In this document: positions 40,652 to 45,269 of the stretch, piece after piece
Position numbering within the stretch: position 1 is the stretch's first letter
How the letters are laid out: each line of letters begins with the position of its first letter
Origin: Clostridiales bacterium
GTDB lineage: Bacteria; Bacillota; Clostridia; Christensenellales; Aristaeellaceae
Assembly: GCA_004556985.1 (NCBI GenBank)
Contig: SFFC01000007.1
Coordinates: 1-45,269 of the forward strand
Reading direction: 5' to 3'
Length of the DNA stretch: 45,269 nt
Made by a program: the position numbers and the translations under genes
Notes under the pieces: generated by a model
What the model was told of the DNA's origin: nothing
Database searches by the model: none
What the model saw: the letters and a program-made list of their open reading frames with translations, nothing else

Positions 40652-41203
40652 TTAGTATAGCAGATTTTCGCCGTCCGCACAATCTTCTGCTCCATTTTTT
40701 ACGAGAATGATTTTGACCGATTCAGCGGGAATACCCGTCTGGCCCGAGGCTGCGCTGAGTATCTTTGCCCTGTCCGCCTCCCCGTCCGCCTCGTTTTTCG
40801 GCACGATCAGCGTCAACATCTGCGCCCCGCAGACCGCCGTCACATCTTCAAAGCCCATTTCGCCCAGCACGGCCTCCGCCTGCGCCTCGGCCTCCATCCG
40901 CCGCACGAGCTCCGTCTTCTGCGCCAGCGCGCTTTCTACGGTGGCCGCGCCTGCCTTTTTGCTGGCGATGACGCTGTCGAGCATCTCGATCTCCTGTGCG
41001 CGCTCAAGCGCCAGCTTTGCCCGGGTGTCCTGGGCATCGAGCACCATGTCCTGCGCCCCCTCAAGCGTCGAGCGGACGATGGGCAGGCTGACCGCCGCCG
41101 TCTCCGGTTCCTTCGCGCCCACATATCCGCAGACCGCGAGCAGCGTCAGCAGCAGCGCGCAAAGCCCCGCGCGCAGCCCCGACGGCATCTTGAATTTCGT
41201 CAT
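40652..41203 (-). CDS. spoIIIAH: Stage III sporulation protein AH
   Basis: 183 aa. Membrane helix near residues 10-28, then an extracytoplasmic coiled coil (about 50-125) and a YscJ/FliF-like ring-building domain (MGFEDVTAVCGAQMLTLIVP). With SpoIIQ it forms the channel between mother cell and forespore. Last gene of the spoIIIA operon. Confidence 0.92.
   Translation of the reverse strand: MTKFKMPSGLRAGLCALLLTLLAVCGYVGAKEPETAAVSLPIVRSTLEGAQDMVLDAQDTRAKLALERAQEIEMLDSVIASKKAGAATVESALAQKTELVRRMEAEAQAEAVLGEMGFEDVTAVCGAQMLTLIVPKNEADGEADRAKILSAASGQTGIPAESVKIILVKNGAEDCADGENLLY
40654..40682 (-). promoter_or_regulatory. Promoter of the asp23-amaP-DUF2273 operon
   Basis: On the minus strand TTGTGC (40677-40682), a 17-nt spacer and TATACT (40654-40659) with an extended -10 TGC. 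It overlaps the last codons of spoIIIAH, separating a vegetative stress operon from the sporulation operon. Confidence 0.65.
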
Positions 41204-41204
41204 T

Positions 41205-41588
41205 TTATTCTCCTCCCGTCACCACGCTGACCGCCGAAGCCGGCAGCCCCAGCAGCGCGCAGAGCGCCTGCTCCAGCTCGATGCGCACGAGCGGATCGCC
41301 CGCCCCCTCAGCCACGGCCACGGCGCCGCAGGGAATCTCCACCGCGTTGTCCGTCTTTACCCACGTGCCCGGCTCCGTCTGCTGCGCGCGCGTCATGATG
41401 ACCACCTGCACGCGCCCGGCCCCCTCCATGGCCGAAAGCGTCCGCTCCACGCGCGACTCCAGGTCGTCCGCTGCGCCGCCCTGGTCCGTGAGCCTTCCGC
41501 CCAGCGCGATGAGCAGCAGCGCCGCGGCGAGCAGCAGCGCGGCCTGCGGCGTGAGCGCGGCGCGCAGCCTCAAGAGCATCTGTTTCAT
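41205..41588 (-). CDS. spoIIIAG: Stage III sporulation protein AG
   Basis: 127 aa from ATG 41588 (GAGGATGAAGCC before it). Membrane helix at about residues 15-31, then a short ring domain beginning DDLESRVERTLSAMEGAGRV. It is much shorter than B. subtilis SpoIIIAG (229 aa); the linker and insertions are missing. The start of spoIIIAH lies 2 nt after its stop. Confidence 0.88.
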   Translation of the reverse strand: MKQMLLRLRAALTPQAALLLAAALLLIALGGRLTDQGGAADDLESRVERTLSAMEGAGRVQVVIMTRAQQTEPGTWVKTDNAVEIPCGAVAVAEGAGDPLVRIELEQALCALLGLPASAVSVVTGGE

Positions 41589-41599
41589 GGCTTCATCCT

Positions 41600-41809
41600 C
41601 TACTGCATCAGACTGCCGATCATCTCCATCAGGCTCTGCTGCCCGCTCAATCCTTCGCACAGATGTGTGAGGCCGGAAAGCGTCAGATGCAGCATGAGCA
41701 GACCACTGAGCACGCGGATGCCTCCGATCAGCCGCCTCTCGGGCAGCACCATCTGAATCAGCGCGCTCATCGCGCACATCGCGCAGAGCTGAGCCATCAG
41801 CGTCATCAT
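41600..41809 (-). CDS. spoIIIAF: Stage III sporulation protein AF, reduced to its membrane part
   Basis: 69 aa. Two hydrophobic segments joined by LPERRLIGGIRVL, the recognisable N-terminal membrane part of SpoIIIAF; the extracytoplasmic domain of the roughly 200-aa B. subtilis protein is absent. GGAGGAGG precedes ATG 41809. A longer open frame upstream is a shadow of spoIIIAE. Confidence 0.8.
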   Translation of the reverse strand: MMTLMAQLCAMCAMSALIQMVLPERRLIGGIRVLSGLLMLHLTLSGLTHLCEGLSGQQSLMEMIGSLMQ

Positions 41810-41835
41810 GGCCGTCCTCCTCCCTTCGCCCCGGC

Positions 41836-42987
41836 TTACCGGAGCATCACCGTCAGATTGCCGACCAGCAGCATCTGCACGATCAGAAGAAAATACATCG
41901 TGCCCACGCAGAGCATCGTGATCAGAAAGAGCACGATTGTCCTGGAAAAGTCCCCGATCGCGCGGATGACCTCCCCGTCGGCGACGGGTTCCAGCAGCGC
42001 CGCGCCGAGCTTGAGCGCGAAGACGGAGGCCAGCGTCTGCAGCATCGGCCCCAGCAGCAGCGCGCAGAGCACCAGCACGCTCGACACGCCCAGCGCGTTT
42101 TTGACGATAAGCGTACAGCCCACAAGGGTATCCATCGTGTCGGAGAACATGCCGCCGACGACGGGCACGAAGTTGTCCACCGCGTATTTCGCCGCGCGGA
42201 TGGCCACGCCGTCGATCGAGGCGCTGCACACGCCCTGCAGCGACATCGCCCCCAGAAAGACCGTGAAGCTCACGCCCAGCAGCCAGCAGACCGCGCTGCG
42301 AAGCAGCTGCGCCATGCGCGTCAGATGCATCCGGTCGGAGAGGTGGTTGACCGCCGTGACCGCGCAGGTGCACATCACCAGCCGCAGAATCACCTCCCGC
42401 GCGAGATAGACCATGCTCCCGGAGGCCGCGACCACTACGGGATGGAAAAACGCCGAGGAGGCGCTGCCGCCGACGGCGGTCAGCAGCGTCAGAAGCATCG
42501 GCAGCATCTTGTCCATCTGCGTCGTCATGGAGACGATCGCACTGCGCGTGTGCGAAAGCTCCCGGATGGTCAGCGTGACCATCGGGATGAGCAGCAGCAT
42601 GAAGCACACGCTGCGCGCCAGGCCGGCCAGCGCGTCGTCCTCGCCCAACAGCAGATGCGACAGGATGCTCAGCAGCAGCACAGGCAGCATCAGCGAGAGC
42701 AGCAGCGGCCCCAAGCTGCCCAGCTGCGCAAACAGCCCGCCCAGAACGTCGGAGACGAGCGCCTCGACGGAGACCGTCTCCCCCGAGGCGAACCGGCGGA
42801 CCGCCTCGGCAACGCCCGCCTCCCCCATGCCCGGAACCGTCAGCCCCTCCAGCTGCGAAAAATCGAGCTCCCCGATCACGCGGTCGATCGTCTCCTCCAT
42901 GCTGGGCGGCTTGGCGCTCTCCTGCTCCGCGGCCTCCTCCTGCGCCCTGCCCGGAACCAGCCAGACCAGCAGGAGCAGCACAAGCAT
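41836..42987 (-). CDS. spoIIIAE: Stage III sporulation protein AE
   Basis: 383 aa. A signal-like N-terminal helix is followed by a polytopic membrane domain with six or so helices; conserved phrases include SHLLLGEDDALAGLA, ASGSMVYLAREVILRL and DNFVPVVGGMFSDTMDTLVG. Its ATG overlaps the spoIIIAD stop (TGATG). It is the conserved membrane component of the SpoIIIA-SpoIIQ secretion channel. Confidence 0.93.
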   Translation of the reverse strand: MLVLLLLVWLVPGRAQEEAAEQESAKPPSMEETIDRVIGELDFSQLEGLTVPGMGEAGVAEAVRRFASGETVSVEALVSDVLGGLFAQLGSLGPLLLSLMLPVLLLSILSHLLLGEDDALAGLARSVCFMLLLIPMVTLTIRELSHTRSAIVSMTTQMDKMLPMLLTLLTAVGGSASSAFFHPVVVAASGSMVYLAREVILRLVMCTCAVTAVNHLSDRMHLTRMAQLLRSAVCWLLGVSFTVFLGAMSLQGVCSASIDGVAIRAAKYAVDNFVPVVGGMFSDTMDTLVGCTLIVKNALGVSSVLVLCALLLGPMLQTLASVFALKLGAALLEPVADGEVIRAIGDFSRTIVLFLITMLCVGTMYFLLIVQMLLVGNLTVMLR

Positions 42988-43373
42988 CAGCGCAGCACAT
43001 CGACGGCCATCTGCGTCAGCGAGAGGAACACCGGCATGACGATGCCCAGCAGCGCCAGCCTGCCGCAGAGCTCCGCGCGCTGGGCGACGGAGGGCGCGTC
43101 CATGTCCCGGCAGACCTGCGAGGCGATCTGCGTCACCAGGACGATGCCCATCGCCTTGAGCATCACGGTGTAGTATTGCCCGTCCAGCCCAAGCGACAGG
43201 AGAAAGTCGCGGATGCTGACCACGTAGCTTCGCAGGTCCGGCAGTACCGCTGCGACGACCATCACGCCGAAGACCGCGCATAGCAGAGCGGCCATCGCCG
43301 GATGCAGCTGGCGCAGCAGCATCACCAGCACGCCCGAGAGCAGACAGATTCCGATCAGGCGCAGCCATTCCAC
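42987..43373 (-). CDS. spoIIIAD: Stage III sporulation protein AD
   Basis: 128 aa, four membrane helices, with VLPDLRSYVVSIRDFLLSLG and GIVLVTQIASQVCRDMD. Part of the export-gate-like portion of the SpoIIIA channel, similar in topology to SpoIIIAC with an added pair of helices. Confidence 0.93.
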   Translation of the reverse strand: MEWLRLIGICLLSGVLVMLLRQLHPAMAALLCAVFGVMVVAAVLPDLRSYVVSIRDFLLSLGLDGQYYTVMLKAMGIVLVTQIASQVCRDMDAPSVAQRAELCGRLALLGIVMPVFLSLTQMAVDVLR

Positions 43374-43392
43374 GCGCTTCCCTCCCGCTCAT

Positions 43393-43590
43393 TCAATACA
43401 GACCGAAGATGCTCTTGACGTTGTTGAGCAGCTGCGCGACCAGGTCGACGACCAGAAACAGCACGACCACTAGCCCCGCAACCGATGCCAGCACAGCGAT
43501 ATCCTCCCGTCCGGCCTTTTGCAGCACCTGGTTGACCGCGAAGATCAGAATTCCCACGCCCGCAATCTGAAACAGCAGATCGATGTTCAA
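43393..43590 (-). CDS. spoIIIAC: Stage III sporulation protein AC
   Basis: 65 aa with two membrane helices. The signature GVGILIFAVNQVLQKAGRED is nearly invariant in endospore formers. It lies 19 nt before spoIIIAD. Confidence 0.95.
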   Translation of the reverse strand: MNIDLLFQIAGVGILIFAVNQVLQKAGREDIAVLASVAGLVVVLFLVVDLVAQLLNNVKSIFGLY

Positions 43591-43643
43591 GCAGCAGCGC
43601 CTCCCTTCCGTGCCGCCGCGCGCAGGCGAGCGGCCTCCTCTTC

Positions 43644-44171
43644 TCAGATCAGCAGCAGGAATGCGGCCGCGCCGCCCGTCAACCCCAACGTGCGGATCAG
43701 CTGCGCGCGCTTTCCGGCCTGGGCGCGCAGCTCCTCCTCCCGCGCGCGCAGGCGTTCATCCGCCTCACCGATCAGGCGAAGCTGCTCGCGCATGCCCGTT
43801 CTTCCCAGCTCGCCGAGCACCGTCTCAAACGCCGAGCGATCCTCCTCGCTGAGCACGCCGTAGGCCGGCAGGCGCGCGCTCTCCCCGGCAAAGAGCAGCA
43901 TCAGCTGTGGGTTGACGCAGTTTTGAAGCCTCTGTGCGCTGGCGTGCAACAGCCGGGTCAGTTCCCTGTCCTGCTGCGTCGCACGCAGGTCAATCCGTAT
44001 GAGCATGTCCGGTAGCGACGGCTGCTCATAGCGAATCAAATCATTCATCCGCAGCAGGCATCTGCGCATCGCCTGAATGTATCGGACGCGCCGCTTCTCC
44101 CCGTCCGCGATCAGAAAGCCCATCGCGCTGAGCACGATCATCGCCATCAGCGCCACATCCCGGTTGCCCAT
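43644..44171 (-). CDS. spoIIIAB: Stage III sporulation protein AB
   Basis: 175 aa from ATG 44171. Membrane helix at about 5-21, a cytoplasmic helical domain with RRVRYIQAMRRCLLRMNDLI, and a C-terminal membrane helix. Related to GspF of type II secretion. Its first 131 nt overlap the reading frame of spoIIIAA. Confidence 0.9.
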   Translation of the reverse strand: MGNRDVALMAMIVLSAMGFLIADGEKRRVRYIQAMRRCLLRMNDLIRYEQPSLPDMLIRIDLRATQQDRELTRLLHASAQRLQNCVNPQLMLLFAGESARLPAYGVLSEEDRSAFETVLGELGRTGMREQLRLIGEADERLRAREEELRAQAGKRAQLIRTLGLTGGAAAFLLLI

Positions 44172-45003
44172 CTGTTTTCTTCCCTCCGTCCGTTTTGAAG
44201 GGCCTGCCCTCCGCGTCCCAAACCGCCCTGCATGCGCCCTCCCGGCCCAGCAGGATATAGCGGTCAAACGCCCGCGCGTCAAACAGCCTGCGCAGCGCCG
44301 GCCGCAGCAGGACACCGCTCAGGCTGCCCGCATGGGCCGAAGCAAGGAGTCCCACGCCGCAGCGCGCCGCCTCCAGCAGCGCCCCGACGTCCTCCTCCCT
44401 CCCGATTTCATCCGTCACCAGCACCTGCGGCGCCATCGACCGAAGGAGCAGCATGAGCGTCAGCGGCTTCTGTGCGCCCGAGAGGACATCCAGCCGCCGT
44501 CCCTGTTCCTGCGGAATGTCGCCGGCAAACAGCTCGCCGCGCTCGTCCGCCGCGCAGACGTGCAGCCCCTGCGCATCGGAAAGCCAGAGGGCTGCGTCCC
44601 GCAGGAGGGTCGTCTTGCCGCAGCCCGGAGGCCCGAGCACGAGCACACGGTTCGGCACGCCCTCTCCGTCGATCAGATGCTCCCGAATCGGCATGCTCGC
44701 CCCCGGCAGCGCGCGCGCGATGCGGATGCAGACCGAGGTCACGGCGCTCATGCGCAGAGGTTGTCCCGCCTCCGCGGCAAGAAACCCGCAGACGCCGGCG
44801 CGATGGCCGCCCGGCAGAGGCAGATAGCCCTGCGCCATCTGCGTCTCAAAGGCGTAGCGCGAATAGCCGCAAAGCGCCGCAAGCAGCGCCTCTATCGCCT
44901 CGCGGTTCAGAGCCGGCCAGCCGCCTGCGCATCGAGCCCTCTGAGCAGCGCCGATGTCTCCGGCGTCAGCCGGGAACAGAGCGCCTCCCGCCACGGCATA
45001 CAA
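44041..45003 (-). CDS. spoIIIAA: Stage III sporulation ATPase AA, reading frame abnormal at both ends
   Basis: The ATPase core is intact: YSRYAFETQMAQGYLPLPGG, then Walker A LVLGPPGCGKTTLLRDAALW and Walker B QVLVTDEIGREEDVGALLEA. It powers the SpoIIIA channel. The start is odd. The well-placed ATG (44999, with GGGAGG 7 nt upstream) lies in another frame and meets a stop at 44907 (30 codons); the core frame is open only from TTG 45003. The usual N-terminal EIRLR-type segment of about 40 residues is missing. At the other end the frame runs 131 nt into spoIIIAB. This suggests a frameshift plus small deletion, or sequencing errors. Confidence 0.8.
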   Translation of the reverse strand: MYAVAGGALFPADAGDIGAAQRARCAGGWPALNREAIEALLAALCGYSRYAFETQMAQGYLPLPGGHRAGVCGFLAAEAGQPLRMSAVTSVCIRIARALPGASMPIREHLIDGEGVPNRVLVLGPPGCGKTTLLRDAALWLSDAQGLHVCAADERGELFAGDIPQEQGRRLDVLSGAQKPLTLMLLLRSMAPQVLVTDEIGREEDVGALLEAARCGVGLLASAHAGSLSGVLLRPALRRLFDARAFDRYILLGREGACRAVWDAEGRPFKTDGGKKTDGQPGCGADGDDRAQRDGLSDRGRGEAARPIHSGDAQMPAADE

Positions 45004-45028
45004 CTGCCTCCCTTCCGCGTTTTTTCGA

Positions 45029-45058
45029 TGAAAAAACGCAGAGCTCTCGCTCTGCGTT
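45029..45058 (-). terminator. Terminator of thiI
   Basis: On the minus strand a perfect 10-bp stem (45035-45044 with 45049-45058), a 4-nt loop and a T-run. It lies only about 30 nt before the spoIIIAA start. Confidence 0.8.
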
Positions 45059-45082
45059 CATCTTATGTTGAGGCGCTGCGGT

Positions 45083-45269
45083 TTAGCCCACCTCGACGAC
45101 CTCCGTTCCGTCGATCGCTGCCTGAATCAGGGCCTCGCTGTCAAGCGCCTCCTCCGCCTTGGCGATCAGCGCCTTGCGCGGATGGGTCGCCGGATGCTTC
45201 GGCGTGAAGACCGTGCAGCAGTCCTCATAGGGCAGCGACGAGGTTTCAAACGTGCCGATTTTGACGGCC
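45083..45269 (-). CDS. thiI: tRNA 4-thiouridine synthase ThiI, C-terminal part
   Basis: The last 61 codons of a gene that continues beyond the window end. SLPYEDCCTVFTPKHPATHP is the ThiI C-terminal signature. ThiI places sulfur on U8 of tRNA and takes part in thiamine synthesis in some bacteria. The rhodanese domain is absent in this part, as usual in Firmicutes. Confidence 0.85.
   Translation of the reverse strand, partial: AVKIGTFETSSLPYEDCCTVFTPKHPATHPRKALIAKAEEALDSEALIQAAIDGTEVVEVG

Noticed and set aside
41600..43000. 466-aa frame that includes SpoIIIAF at its end
   Set aside because: The first 400 residues are Gly/Arg/Asp-rich shadow of spoIIIAE; only the last 69 residues, with their own GGAGGAGG site, are a gene.
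1..45269. tRNA or rRNA genes, insertion sequences, prophage
   Set aside because: I saw no cloverleaf ends, no transposase or integrase, and no terminal inverted repeats in the intergenic gaps I read.

Overview
The window reads as a chromosome segment of a GC-rich, spore-forming member of the Clostridia (Firmicutes). The evidence is a complete spoIIIAA-AH operon, an AmaP/Asp23 locus, VanW and DegV proteins, GGAGG-type ribosome binding sites, and a nusB-folD-xseAB-ispA-dxs-tlyA-nadK-argR-recN gene order typical of that class. A gut lineage such as Christensenellales is possible, but that is a guess. Almost all of the sequence is coding. Long ORFs antisense to real genes are common because of the GC content, and I ignored them.

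Layout. 1-3.4 kb: the end of a Cys-rich conserved protein, a CmpB-like membrane protein and a MATE exporter. 3.4-6.6 kb: a three-gene minus-strand operon encoding a ZorA/MotA-like proton-channel protein with a long coiled-coil tail, a ZorB/MotB-OmpA-like partner broken by a 20-bp imperfect tandem duplication, and a small anchored protein. 6.8-12.6 kb: MarR regulator, nucleotide-sugar dehydratase, galactokinase, and a MarR-DegV operon with two candidate operators. 12.6-15.5 kb: NadD-YqeK fusion, RsfS, a NusG-domain-II protein and a Gx-transporter-like protein; the last two resemble the EetA/EetB pair of flavin-based extracellular electron transfer. 15.6-23.3 kb: a membrane protein with a degenerate Mrr-like domain, a tRNA methyltransferase, glycerol kinase behind a terminator-like hairpin, a PQQ-propeller protein with a Thr-Pro minisatellite, two small hypothetical genes that overlap tail to tail, and VanW. 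23.5-26.6 kb: a PucR-type regulator divergent from a secreted, probably covalently flavinylated reductase.

26.7-39 kb is one long minus-strand gene chain: nusB, a Kae1/TsaD-like paralogue, folD, xseA, xseB, ispA, DUF212, a ~600-nt non-coding gap, a small membrane protein, dxs, tlyA, nadK, argR, recN. The gap is the most striking part of the window. It has its own extended -10 promoter, a closing stem that pairs its two ends, further long-range helices and an intrinsic terminator. It lies between ispA-DUF212 and a membrane-protein gene followed by dxs, which is the known locus of OLE RNA (Ornate Large Extremophilic RNA) and its partner OapA. I call it OLE RNA with high confidence from structure and context; a covariance-model search would settle it.

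39-45.3 kb: DUF2273, amaP and asp23 (with their own promoter), then spoIIIAH to spoIIIAA, and the C-terminal end of thiI. The spoIIIAA frame looks abnormal at both ends, and spoIIIAF is reduced to its membrane part.
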